From: Cyclobacteriaceae bacterium
GTDB lineage: Bacteria; Bacteroidota; Bacteroidia; Cytophagales; Cyclobacteriaceae
Assembly: GCA_016786495.1 (NCBI GenBank)
Contig: JAEUUJ010000075.1
Coordinates: 61,380-125,379, forward strand
Length of the DNA: 64,000 nt
Direction of reading: 5' to 3'
The notes beneath the pieces were generated by a model that ran no database searches, was not told the DNA's origin, and saw nothing but the letters and a program-made list of their open reading frames with translations. Below, in pieces: positions 8,716-17,154 of this stretch. Each line of letters starts with the position of its first letter. Position 1 is the first letter of the stretch. The position numbers and the translations under genes are program-made.

Positions 8716-9442
8716 AGTTATTGTCGTCACGGGCGGTTCCGGCCTGATCGGGAAGGCAATCGTTGAATTCCTGACCAACGAAGGTGCGGTGTGTATCAAT
8801 GCAGACATTTCGCTGAAAGGGAAAGAATCACCGACCGCGATGTATGTTGATATTAACGATGCTGCATCTATTCAGGGGGTGATCGACCGCGTCACAGGCA
8901 CATACGGGAGACTTGATGGCCTGGTGAATAATGCGTATCCAAAGCCAGCAGGCTATGGATCAAAGTCGTTTCAGCAAACGCCTCACGCACTTTGGATGGA
9001 CTTTGTGAACACTAACCTGAATGGGTATTATTTATGTGCTTATTACGCGCTTGAGAAAATGCGTTCGCTCGGTATTCCGGGTTCACTTGTAAATGTTGCT
9101 TCAATCTATGGCATGATTGCCCCGGACTTTAGTTTGTATGAGGGTACTGAAATGAATTTCCCGGGAGAATATACTGTCGTGAAAGGCGGAATAATAAATT
9201 TCACGAAATATTTGGCTGCCGTATACGGCCCGTCAGGTATACGCGTTAACTCCGTATCCCCCGGAGGAATTGCAAACAATCAACATCCAGAATTTGTGAA
9301 ACGCTATTCGAAAAAAGTAATGATGGGTCGCATGGGCGAGGCAAACGAAGTTGCATCGTGTATCTCTTTTCTATTATCGGATGATGCGTCTTACATCTCA
9401 GCGCATAATTTAGTTATTGACGGAGGATTATCGGCAGCATGA
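8699..9442 (+). CDS. Short-chain dehydrogenase (PtmA-like)
   Basis: A classical SDR of about 247 residues. VVTGGSGLIGKAI near the N-terminus binds the cofactor, NNAYPK replaces the usual NNAG, VNVASIYG holds the catalytic serine, and EYTVVKGGI supplies the YxxxK pair. The C-terminus is the usual LVIDGGLSAA. The ATG at 8699 is chosen; a GTG two codons upstream is also possible. It overlaps the preceding oxidoreductase by 17 bp and the following nucleotidyltransferase by 4 bp. SDRs of this type (PtmA in Campylobacter) sit in legionaminic acid flagellin-glycosylation clusters. The reaction here is unproven. Confidence 0.78.
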   Translation: MKLKGKVIVVTGGSGLIGKAIVEFLTNEGAVCINADISLKGKESPTAMYVDINDAASIQGVIDRVTGTYGRLDGLVNNAYPKPAGYGSKSFQQTPHALWMDFVNTNLNGYYLCAYYALEKMRSLGIPGSLVNVASIYGMIAPDFSLYEGTEMNFPGEYTVVKGGIINFTKYLAAVYGPSGIRVNSVSPGGIANNQHPEFVKRYSKKVMMGRMGEANEVASCISFLLSDDASYISAHNLVIDGGLSAA

Positions 9443-10461
9443 AGCCACTCATACTATACGAGACAACCACGTTTGCAGAGGCGGTTCAATTGCTGGATAC
9501 GAACGGTTCCGGTTTTTTACCGGTTGTGGACGAAGCCGGAAAGTTGTACGGCATCATTACGGACGGTGACATTCGCAGGGCAGTGCTACACGATAAGCGA
9601 CACCTAAAGGATATTATCAACACCAAGCCTGTTGTTGCTCAAACGAGTGAGTCGCGCAGATCGATTGTCAACCGCCTGTTCGAACTTAAACGCAGGCATA
9701 TGCCTGTAGTTGATGCGTCAGGGAGATATGTTGAAGTTATTGTTCTCAACGACTTTGCTAAACGCGAACTTACGAATCGCGTAGTGATCATGGCTGGAGG
9801 TTTAGGAAGCAGGTTGGGGGAACTTACCCGGCACATACCCAAGCCCATGCTCAATGTTAACGGCAAGCCAATTCTTCAAAAAATCATTGAGTCATTCCGG
9901 GCCGCGGGTTTTGGATCATTCACGCTATGCCTTAACTATAAACCCGATGTAATTCAGGATTATTTTCGTGACGGGTCAACTTTCGGAGTTTCGATTGACT
10001 ACACAATCGAGGAGAAGCGTCTCGGCACAGCGGGAGCCCTTTGTTTGGTTGAAAAAAGTAAATTGACCGAATCTTTTCTGGTAACGAACGCGGACATCAT
10101 TACGTCTCTTAATTATGCTGATTTTCTCGACGCGCATAATAAGTCGGGAGCAATTGCCACGGTATGCTTGAAACAATACTCAATGCAAATGCCATATGCC
10201 AGCATTGTTACTGACGATCAGGGAAATCTGATAAGCCTGGAGGAGAAACCACTTGTCCCGTTCGATATCAATGCGGGTATCTATGCGTTTTCGCCAGCAG
10301 CACTTAAATACGTTCCTCAGGAAGAGTTTTTTGATATGACTTCGCTTTTGCTGATGCTTAAAGACGACAGGCAAAAGATTAACACGTTCCGCATGGATGA
10401 GTATTGGATTGATATCGGTCGCCCAGTCGATTTTGATCGGGCCAGTCAGGAATATCTTTGA
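9439..10461 (+). CDS. Sugar-phosphate nucleotidyltransferase with two CBS domains (PtmE-like)
   Basis: A 340-residue fusion. Residues 1 to about 112 form a CBS-domain pair (GFLPVVDEAGKLYGIITDGDIRRAV, then HMPVVDASGRY). Residues from about 115 form a nucleotidyltransferase with VIMAGGLGSRLGELT and KPMLNVNGKPIL, and AGIYAF and DYWIDIGRP-like segments later. The CBS plus nucleotidyltransferase layout is that of PtmE, the glucosamine-1-phosphate guanylyltransferase of Campylobacter legionaminic acid synthesis. It would supply the GDP- or other NDP-sugar that LegB dehydrates. The CBS pair probably senses an adenine nucleotide. Nucleotide choice cannot be read from the sequence. Confidence 0.82.
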   Translation: MKPLILYETTTFAEAVQLLDTNGSGFLPVVDEAGKLYGIITDGDIRRAVLHDKRHLKDIINTKPVVAQTSESRRSIVNRLFELKRRHMPVVDASGRYVEVIVLNDFAKRELTNRVVIMAGGLGSRLGELTRHIPKPMLNVNGKPILQKIIESFRAAGFGSFTLCLNYKPDVIQDYFRDGSTFGVSIDYTIEEKRLGTAGALCLVEKSKLTESFLVTNADIITSLNYADFLDAHNKSGAIATVCLKQYSMQMPYASIVTDDQGNLISLEEKPLVPFDINAGIYAFSPAALKYVPQEEFFDMTSLLLMLKDDRQKINTFRMDEYWIDIGRPVDFDRASQEYL

Positions 10462-11921
10462 TTGCATCCTTCATGGCACAGCGGGGAAAGCAGGAATTGT
10501 TCGACGTACTTCTTCAAGTTGAAGCATGCTTTGATGTGTTGTCGTGGCAGGTACGGGGCATCATGTTATGGCCATTTATTCGTCACAAGATTTCTTATGA
10601 ATATTTGAATATCAAGCAAATTTCGATTCCTGCATCACGCCGTATTTTGAGAAAATTCGTACTTGTATGGAAGGGTTTTTATGAGCTTTTCAGATTGATT
10701 ATGTGTGCACTTTTCGCTCGGGAGAACGAATATCTTTTTCTCTCTAAAGCGACATATCGCACTTACCTTGAGGGCAAGTCAATGGACCGTTTTTGCGATT
10801 CGCTTCTTGAGTTAACAGGCGGTGATGTCCGGAAGAAGTCGATAATATTGGAAAGCGGATCTGATCTTCAGTATCGTAAGCCAAGATTCAATCCCCAAAC
10901 AGTAATGGGCATTCAGGGTGCGTTGTATCTTCTGGGAATTTTTGCAGGGTTAAAGACCAGAATTTACAAACCTGCATATTCCCTGCAGGGTTACGCTGAT
11001 TTTCAACGAACACTTTCAGAGAAGCTTGATGTTCAACTTGGCTTTAATGAGACTTCGATTCAAAAGCAATTCAACCGGATTTTGGTCCTAGCAGATTTTT
11101 GGACGTGGTACCTCCGGCGCACAAAAATTAGGAAGGTATTCCTGGTTTGTTTTCATGAAGAGTACGGTTATGCCATGTGTCTTGCCGGAGCGCGTTTGGG
11201 TATTGATTCGATTGATATTCAACATGGCGTGGAAGGTAAATTTCATCCTGTCTATTCTCCGTATGCCAAGATTCCAGCAAACGGATTTGAACTCCTCCCC
11301 AAAAATTTTTGGGTTTGGGATCACATAAGCTTTGAAAACATTGAGGCCTGGAAACATCCTTTTCATAAACCGTTTCTAGGTAAGAATGTGTGGTTAAAAT
11401 ATTGCCAATTTACTGATATCAAGACCTCGGTCGTTATTGGGAAACCGATGGTTTTGTTTTCGATGCAACCCCTTGACGACCCGTTGCCTGACATGCTGTT
11501 AAGGACAATTCAAAAAACTTGCGATCGCTACGAGTGGTTCCTCCGGCTGCACCCGCGGCAGTTTAGTGAACACGGACAGTTGTTGGAACGTCTTGATAAA
11601 TTTGGCTTGCGGAATGACGTGGAGATTACTAAAGGAAGTCAGGAGCCATTGCCGGTTCTGCTCAGGTTGGCAGCTGTGCACGCTACCCTATGGTCAAGTG
11701 TGGTTTTCGAGGCTTATGATATGGGCGTGCCTTCTATTGTTATGCATCCCACCGGCAGGCTCATGTATTCAACAGCTGAATACGAGGAGGATTTCGTGCA
11801 CTATGTCGCTTCAACTGAACAGGCGATTGAGATGATCGATTCACTCTCGTCCAAGAAGAAAACGCAAAATGAGGGTGATCAGGAATATTTGGGAGACATC
11901 CGAAAATTTGTATTAAGTTGA
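10458..11921 (+). CDS. GT-B-fold-like protein, candidate nonulosonate transferase
   Basis: A 487-residue protein I cannot assign to a named family. The C-terminal half looks like a GT-B glycosyltransferase: IDIQHGVEGKFHP near the middle, FLRLHPRQ, and TLWSSVVFEAYDMGVPSIV. HP and SS motifs of this kind occur in bacterial sialyltransferases, Kdo-type capsule transferases and CDP-glycerol phosphotransferases, which share this fold. HEEYGYA could be the D/E-D/E-G element. It starts with TTG overlapping the upstream stop (TTGA); an ATG at 10473 is an alternative. Being next to neuB, neuA and ptmE-like genes, it is a reasonable candidate for the enzyme that uses the CMP-nonulosonate. Confidence 0.55.
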   Translation: MIASFMAQRGKQELFDVLLQVEACFDVLSWQVRGIMLWPFIRHKISYEYLNIKQISIPASRRILRKFVLVWKGFYELFRLIMCALFARENEYLFLSKATYRTYLEGKSMDRFCDSLLELTGGDVRKKSIILESGSDLQYRKPRFNPQTVMGIQGALYLLGIFAGLKTRIYKPAYSLQGYADFQRTLSEKLDVQLGFNETSIQKQFNRILVLADFWTWYLRRTKIRKVFLVCFHEEYGYAMCLAGARLGIDSIDIQHGVEGKFHPVYSPYAKIPANGFELLPKNFWVWDHISFENIEAWKHPFHKPFLGKNVWLKYCQFTDIKTSVVIGKPMVLFSMQPLDDPLPDMLLRTIQKTCDRYEWFLRLHPRQFSEHGQLLERLDKFGLRNDVEITKGSQEPLPVLLRLAAVHATLWSSVVFEAYDMGVPSIVMHPTGRLMYSTAEYEEDFVHYVASTEQAIEMIDSLSSKKKTQNEGDQEYLGDIRKFVLS

Positions 11922-11989
11922 TTTCCTACTGGTCGCTTATCGCCACGGTACTAATAATAAGAGGTTATGTATTTTTCGTCTATTAACAG

Positions 11990-11997
11990 TACCTTTG
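11990..11997 (+). promoter_or_regulatory. Putative -7 promoter element (TACCTTTG)
   Basis: TACCTTTG matches the Bacteroidota -7 consensus TAnnTTTG and lies 16 bases before the ATG of the PhyH-type gene, in one of the few real gaps (92 bp) of the glycan locus. No clear -33 TTTG was found at the usual distance. Confidence 0.45.
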
Positions 11998-12013
11998 TCT
12001 AAAGTACCAACTT

Positions 12014-12805
12014 ATGCAAGAGCTTGAAATTTTGAAATCGGTAGCGGAGGAGGGGAAAAATAACGCCATCGACTTGGTTAAAAGACGGTTGAGTAATACA
12101 CTATCAGAAAACCTTGAGGTTTTATACCGTCAAATTAAAGAGCGAGGTTTTGCTATAGTCCCGGGTTTTCTTTCAGCGCAGGATTGTGAGACGATTAAAG
12201 CGTGGATGGAACACACACTGTCCACTAATCCCAAAATTTGGAAGGATTCAGTTGAATCTGATCACCGCATTTTTTTTGCAAATACTGCATCGCCACAGGT
12301 CAATGCATTTTATACCCATGAAATGATAACCAACGTGCTGTCAACGTATGAGAAAACAACTGAGCATGCAGGGTTTACTCTTGCAAATAAAGTCGTGTAT
12401 AAGGCAAATAATCCCGGTTCAGGTGGAGGGTGGCATCGGGATTTTGTCAAGCGAAAGCAAACAAAAGCAATTGTATACTTAAATGATGTTTCTGAAAAGA
12501 ATGGGCCGTTTCAGTTTATCGCGGGAACACATCTTTTCAAAAAAATTGTGCATTACCAGCGCGAGTTTGGTTTCAAGTATAATCAATTTCGGTTCGCTGA
12601 TTTAGATATTGAAAAGATCGTAAGTCGCTATCCGGAGTTATTATATACTGCTACTGGAAAGGCCGGAAGCTTAATCCTCGTTGATACGCGAGGTATACAC
12701 CGCGGAAAACCGATCGAGGAAGGAATCCGGTACGCCCTCACAAATTACTACTGGTTCAAAGGTTCAATTCCGGCACACATTAGAAAACTCAATCCATTCA
12801 CCTAG
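12014..12805 (+). CDS. Phytanoyl-CoA dioxygenase (PhyH) family Fe(II)/2-oxoglutarate oxygenase
   Basis: A 263-residue PhyH-family protein. GFAIVPGFLSAQDC at 45-58 is the usual start of the family. GGWHRDF supplies His141 and Asp143, and GIHRGKP supplies His229, which together make the iron-binding facial triad; Arg239 is placed to bind 2-oxoglutarate. It probably hydroxylates a small molecule, lipid or sugar intermediate. Within a glycan locus, a tailoring role on a sugar or lipid-linked unit is an inference only. It is followed by a methyltransferase after 18 bp and then by an unknown protein, all probably from the promoter at 11990. Confidence 0.82.
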   Translation: MQELEILKSVAEEGKNNAIDLVKRRLSNTLSENLEVLYRQIKERGFAIVPGFLSAQDCETIKAWMEHTLSTNPKIWKDSVESDHRIFFANTASPQVNAFYTHEMITNVLSTYEKTTEHAGFTLANKVVYKANNPGSGGGWHRDFVKRKQTKAIVYLNDVSEKNGPFQFIAGTHLFKKIVHYQREFGFKYNQFRFADLDIEKIVSRYPELLYTATGKAGSLILVDTRGIHRGKPIEEGIRYALTNYYWFKGSIPAHIRKLNPFT

Positions 12806-12823
12806 TCTGTACCATATTTCTAA

Positions 12824-13516
12824 ATGATCAAAAAAATCGTCAGCAAGCTGAAGCCCCGCATATACACGCAGGCAAAAATAAAGCTTAAACGTTTTTTGGG
12901 CTATTCAGTTCCAACAGAATACCAGGAACGAAGATCTCCCAAAGTAAAATTTGAAATGATGTATAACAGTCTGGATAATATAGCAGATTGTAAAACTTTA
13001 TTGGATATTGGATGTAATGCAGGCAAGGTAACAGCTGCATTTGCGGAAAAAGGCATATTTGCTGTTGGTATTGATATTAACCCACGGATAATAAACTTCC
13101 CTGGAAATAAAAGACCAATCATTGGTTATTTTCCGTTCAATGATCAATCGATTCATGTAGTTCCTGATTTCGACATCATCCTGCTTCTATCCGTTCACCA
13201 CCAATGGGTGCATGATCAGGGCGATGCTTACACGCAAAACTTGATAGCGCAGTTAGTGCACAAAGCCCAACGCTATATGTTTATCGAATTTGCAACGCTG
13301 AATGAAAAATATGGATATGAGCAGCCGAGATTTGATGAGGATGATGAAAATTCGCAAAAAAAATATTATCACGACTGGCTAACAGAATGTGCAGGGCGTT
13401 ATGCTTCTCTATTTGGTAAAGCTGATTTCGATTTTTCTTATGTTGGGAAGAATAGAGAAAGGGCTGGTGTTGAGGAATTTCGTCATACGTACCTAATCAA
13501 GAAACAAGACAGATAA
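12824..13516 (+). CDS. Class I SAM-dependent methyltransferase
   Basis: A 230-residue protein with motif I LLDIGCNAG at 59-67, then AVGIDINPRII for the acidic residue that contacts the SAM ribose, and a FDIILLLSVHHQW segment matching motif IV. The N-terminal 50 residues are basic. It lies between a PhyH-type oxygenase and an unknown protein. A role in methylating a sugar or lipid intermediate is likely from context, but the target is unknown. Only six bases separate it from the next gene. Confidence 0.78.
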   Translation: MIKKIVSKLKPRIYTQAKIKLKRFLGYSVPTEYQERRSPKVKFEMMYNSLDNIADCKTLLDIGCNAGKVTAAFAEKGIFAVGIDINPRIINFPGNKRPIIGYFPFNDQSIHVVPDFDIILLLSVHHQWVHDQGDAYTQNLIAQLVHKAQRYMFIEFATLNEKYGYEQPRFDEDDENSQKKYYHDWLTECAGRYASLFGKADFDFSYVGKNRERAGVEEFRHTYLIKKQDR

Positions 13517-13521
13517 TTGCA

Positions 13522-14151
13522 TTGATCGAGTACAACGAAATTAAAAAACGCATACATTTTTTAAAGCGTGACCTGCTGAATAAAGTCAGGTATGGAAATT
13601 CTGCACCTCGATTTGGCCAGATTATTTACGTTGATCCTCGAAAATGTAATAGCTATCTGGTGTCTGAATGGAATCGCAAGCATTCCGGAGATGTGCAATC
13701 AGGAGATTGGGATATTAGCGTTAGGCCGCTTGAAGAGCATCCTAAGTATCAGTACTGCGTTCAACATTGGGTGCATGGGGTTAGCTGGCGTGATGCCGGA
13801 GCGTATGATTTCTTGAAAGGCCTGATTGAGGCGCGAGGAGAAGCTGTTGACGGATGCTTTACTGAACAGGATATTCTAGACCGGTATGACGAATTGGATC
13901 GGGTATTTGAATATGTCTCCAGAACGAGGCAACTGTCACCGAGAAAGGAAATCAATCCTGATAATTTTCGTGAGACGGGTGGGATATACTTCCATATTAA
14001 TAGAAGTGGCATCCCAATCTTCGGTGGCGGGGGTGTGCATCGTTTCTCCATGAGTAAAATCCTAAATTTCACATGCGTTCCAGCACAATTGGGAGTTGTT
14101 CATGCTGACGCTGTTAAAGATTGGCAAAAGCTCAAGAATCTCCCTGAATGA
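13522..14151 (+). CDS. Unknown protein with ParB/sulfiredoxin-like C-terminal motif
   Basis: A 209-residue protein I do not recognise as a named family. The segment GIPIFGGGGVHRFSMSKIL, followed by FTCVPAQLGVVH, resembles the GGxxR/H...K...L...IPV core of ParB/sulfiredoxin-fold proteins, some of which are nucleotide-dependent kinases. The N-terminal IIYVDPRKCNSYL resembles the start of that fold (a beta strand followed by a conserved V-x-P). Between them is a Trp-rich, charged stretch not seen in ParB. The start is TTG at 13522, six bases after the methyltransferase; no useful ATG exists. It overlaps the flippase gene by four bases (ATGA). Confidence 0.6.
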   Translation: MIEYNEIKKRIHFLKRDLLNKVRYGNSAPRFGQIIYVDPRKCNSYLVSEWNRKHSGDVQSGDWDISVRPLEEHPKYQYCVQHWVHGVSWRDAGAYDFLKGLIEARGEAVDGCFTEQDILDRYDELDRVFEYVSRTRQLSPRKEINPDNFRETGGIYFHINRSGIPIFGGGGVHRFSMSKILNFTCVPAQLGVVHADAVKDWQKLKNLPE

Positions 14152-15569
14152 TTAAAAAACTCGTCTCTCATTCATTTATTTATGGAATAGGTCCGCAGAT
14201 ACCGAAATTTGCCGGCCTGTTGATCTATCCGATTATCAGCCAAGATTTAACACCGCGTGATTTTGGATTATACGGTATTGTAATTGCTTACGCGCAAGCC
14301 TTTCTTTATTTAAAAACACTAGGGACTGAGGTTGTACTATCTAACTCGTTCTTCAAGCATCCTAATACTTACCGGCTTTACTGGCGCCACATAAATGGAA
14401 TGTTGCACGTATGGGCATTCCTATTATCTATTTTTTTGGCGGGTATTATCTTGGTCGCTCTGAAGGACGACCCTTACGGAACCGAGGTTGCTGTTTTAAA
14501 CGCCCTGCCTTTGTTCTTGTTCTCTACGACAGAAAATCTATTCTTTCGGTACTATCAGCTCCAACAAAAGCCGGTGCCTATAACGGTTCGCGTTGTAGTA
14601 ACTGGTTTAATTAACATCGTTCTGACATTTGTAACTATACATACGTTAAAACTGGGATATCGCGGATGGTTCTATGCGTCTTTCGGAGCATCTCTTGTAG
14701 GGTTCCTCTGGATGATTTATCCCCTTTATATAAAAGTAAATTTTACTCCGATCTTATCCCTTCGATGGAAATTTTTGAAGCGAACACTATCTATATCACT
14801 ACCAGTTCTTCCACACTTTTATGGCAATTATCTGTTAGGAACATCCGATCGAGTGGTGATGGATGTTATCAATGTCGAGGCTCAGGAAATAGGCCGGTAC
14901 AATGCAGCAAACATCTTCAGTAACTATGCGATGATCGTTGCAACGGCAACCAGAAAAGCAGTTGGCCCTATGCTTCAATTGCTTTACTCTAGAAATGAAT
15001 GGAACAAAGCAAAATTGCTGGTTTTTTATTGGCAAATTGCTTTTTTAGCAGGTACTACATTTTTATGCATTTGGCTAAAGGAAATCGTTCCATTCTTTAT
15101 ACGCACAAAAGGAATTGGCGAGTTGCATGGGATGGCAATATGGATCGTTATGGCCGTAAACTATATTCCTATGTATGGTGGGGCTAATAGTCAACTCTAT
15201 TTCATGGAACGGACTAAGGAGCTTTGGAAACGAGCATTTGTTGCGTTCGCTGTAAACATTGTGTTAAATCTGACCCTTATTCCAATTTATGGTGTATATG
15301 TAGCTGCCATAAATACATTTGTCGCATACATGTTTTTAGGATATTCCAGCTACTTTTTACCAGTTTATCGACAGAAAAAGAAGATGCAACTCTATCCATG
15401 GATGTGGCTTTCGCTAACCCTTGCCTGCACCCTGCTGTCATTGGTTGTGGGAGAACTTTCATGGATATATAAAACTGCCGTTAGTCTGGCACTTGTCGGT
15501 GTCTTGTTATTTTTCGTGTTGCGGTTTTTTCATATTATGCGTGCCAAAACCCGTAAACCGACATGGTAA
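14148..15569 (+). CDS. Polysaccharide flippase (Wzx-like, MATE/MOP superfamily)
   Basis: A 473-residue integral membrane protein with about 12 to 14 predicted hydrophobic helices evenly spaced. The N-terminus (a short basic stretch, then SFIYGIGPQIPKFAGLLIYP) and the central LLGTSDRVVMDVI are typical of Wzx-type lipid-linked oligosaccharide flippases. It should move the undecaprenyl-diphosphate-linked repeat across the inner membrane before polymerisation. It overlaps the preceding gene by four bases and the next glycosyltransferase by seven. The DNA here appears more AT-rich than the housekeeping genes, as is usual for variable glycan genes. Confidence 0.88.
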   Translation: MIKKLVSHSFIYGIGPQIPKFAGLLIYPIISQDLTPRDFGLYGIVIAYAQAFLYLKTLGTEVVLSNSFFKHPNTYRLYWRHINGMLHVWAFLLSIFLAGIILVALKDDPYGTEVAVLNALPLFLFSTTENLFFRYYQLQQKPVPITVRVVVTGLINIVLTFVTIHTLKLGYRGWFYASFGASLVGFLWMIYPLYIKVNFTPILSLRWKFLKRTLSISLPVLPHFYGNYLLGTSDRVVMDVINVEAQEIGRYNAANIFSNYAMIVATATRKAVGPMLQLLYSRNEWNKAKLLVFYWQIAFLAGTTFLCIWLKEIVPFFIRTKGIGELHGMAIWIVMAVNYIPMYGGANSQLYFMERTKELWKRAFVAFAVNIVLNLTLIPIYGVYVAAINTFVAYMFLGYSSYFLPVYRQKKKMQLYPWMWLSLTLACTLLSLVVGELSWIYKTAVSLALVGVLLFFVLRFFHIMRAKTRKPTW

Positions 15570-16456
15570 GCGTTGTTATTCCGTCCCACAACCGCAAACG
15601 CGATCTCGATGTCGCCCTGCAATCCGTAATGATGCAGTCGCTACAGCCCCTCGAGGTTATCGTGGTCGATGATGGTTCAACCGATGGTACGCAGACCTAT
15701 TTGCAACAGCATTACCTGGGAGTGAAAGTTATTCGAAATGAAAAGCCCCTCGGAGGTGCAGTTGCCCGCAATCAGGGCGCGCGCAATGCAAAGGGTGAGT
15801 ATGTGGCTTTTTTGGATAGTGATGATCGATGGCTCCCGGACCATCTAAAACGTAAAGTTGCCTTTCTGGAAGAACAGCAGGCGGATGGAGTATACTGTAC
15901 TTTTTATAACCAGGTAGGGCAATCCGAGCCGGTTGCGGTCACATTCAACGCAGCAAACTTGAAGCGGGGCAACCTCGGGTCACTCATTCTGGGTAACCAA
16001 CGGTTTGATGCCCGGACCTCTACATTTGTCTTTCGGACCAATTCTTTTCTGAAGATGGGTTTCGATGAGAAAATGAAAAAACATCAGGACTGGGATCTTG
16101 CGATCAACTTCGATAAGAAATTCGATTTTCGTTTTATGGACGACCGAACAGTAGTGTTGAGCGTGAATCCGGAGGCAGTCAGAATGAGCAACAACCTGAA
16201 CCATGAAGCCTCACTATATTTTATGTCGAAAAACGAGCAGCAGGTGAGTGCTGATAGTCTTTTTATTTTTTGCCTTAAAATGCTTCACCGGGCGGAACGT
16301 AAGGGCGAGACCCGTGAAATTCGAAGACAGTATATCCGGTTTGCCGGACGGTTGAAACACAAGTTAAGCGCAAAACTTAGGGTTATCTATTACCTCGTTC
16401 GGTCAGGTATTTTTTCAGCAACATTCTTTTATAAGCTTAAGAAGGCCGCACGATAG
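15563..16456 (+). CDS. Glycosyltransferase family 2
   Basis: A 297-residue GT-A protein. It begins MVSVVIPSHNRKRDL and continues VIVVDDGSTDGT, the standard nucleotide-sugar site; FLDSDDRW is the DxD-type metal motif. MKKHQDWDLAINF matches the acceptor-side region. The C-terminal part is basic and probably associates with the membrane. It starts seven bases inside the flippase gene. It probably adds one sugar of the repeat unit on the cytoplasmic face; the sugar is unknown. Confidence 0.88.
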   Translation: MVSVVIPSHNRKRDLDVALQSVMMQSLQPLEVIVVDDGSTDGTQTYLQQHYLGVKVIRNEKPLGGAVARNQGARNAKGEYVAFLDSDDRWLPDHLKRKVAFLEEQQADGVYCTFYNQVGQSEPVAVTFNAANLKRGNLGSLILGNQRFDARTSTFVFRTNSFLKMGFDEKMKKHQDWDLAINFDKKFDFRFMDDRTVVLSVNPEAVRMSNNLNHEASLYFMSKNEQQVSADSLFIFCLKMLHRAERKGETREIRRQYIRFAGRLKHKLSAKLRVIYYLVRSGIFSATFFYKLKKAAR

Positions 16457-16471
16457 ATTCATCGATTTGAT

Positions 16472-16479
16472 TATCTTTG
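16472..16479 (+). promoter_or_regulatory. Putative -7 promoter element (TATCTTTG)
   Basis: A perfect match to TAnnTTTG in the 51-bp gap before the methyltransferase at 16508, 28 bases before its ATG. No good -33 TTTG is seen. It may give the second half of the locus its own transcript. Confidence 0.5.
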
Positions 16480-16507
16480 CAATCTTAAATACAAGTAGCA
16501 CAATTCT

Positions 16508-17149
16508 ATGAAAAAGTCCGTTTTTCAGCCTAAATGGGAAAATACAGGTCTCAGTAAATACCGGTTCGAGCAGTTAAAGGACTTGTTTGCAGGAAAGAAA
16601 GTTCTTGACGTTGGTTGTGCGGGGGGGTATGGTCGTCCTAACTGGATGCATGAATCAATTTCGAAAATTGCTTCGTACGCGAAAGGCATTGATATAAGTC
16701 AACATGTGATACAAGATGCCACCGCCAAAGGGTTCAACGTTGAATATGGCGATGCGCAAAACTTTAGCCTTAACGACACATTTGAAGTTATTCATGCCGG
16801 AGAGCTGATTGAGCATCTTGATAACTTTCATGGATTCCTTCAATCGTCAAAAAAACATTTGGCACCGAATGGGATTCTCGTTCTCACAACTCCGAATGCG
16901 ATGCGTATGAATAATGTTATTTACTCTATGCTTGGCGGCCTGGAAGTTAATGCAGAGCATACGTGCTGGTTTTGCGAGGTAACGCTTCGGCAGTTGCTGG
17001 AACGCAACGGGTATAAAATAGAAAGGATGGATTACATCCGTCATCAGCCGAAGTCTGCAATACGCAAATTTATTTCGGCCGTAGTTAGAAAGTTAGTGCC
17101 GGAACGCGTAGCGTGGAATAACATTTTGGTGGTCGCAAAAGCAGCGTAA
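16508..17149 (+). CDS. Class I SAM-dependent methyltransferase
   Basis: A 213-residue protein with motif I VLDVGCAGG at 32-40, AKGIDISQ for the ribose-binding acid, and FEVIHAGELIEHLDN matching the post-II/IV region of the UbiE/COQ5-like group. GILVLTTPNA is the usual strand 5 segment. In this setting it probably methylates a sugar or another group on the surface glycan. It follows a likely internal promoter and is five bases upstream of a glycosyltransferase gene. Confidence 0.82.
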   Translation: MKKSVFQPKWENTGLSKYRFEQLKDLFAGKKVLDVGCAGGYGRPNWMHESISKIASYAKGIDISQHVIQDATAKGFNVEYGDAQNFSLNDTFEVIHAGELIEHLDNFHGFLQSSKKHLAPNGILVLTTPNAMRMNNVIYSMLGGLEVNAEHTCWFCEVTLRQLLERNGYKIERMDYIRHQPKSAIRKFISAVVRKLVPERVAWNNILVVAKAA

Positions 17150-17154
17150 TCACA

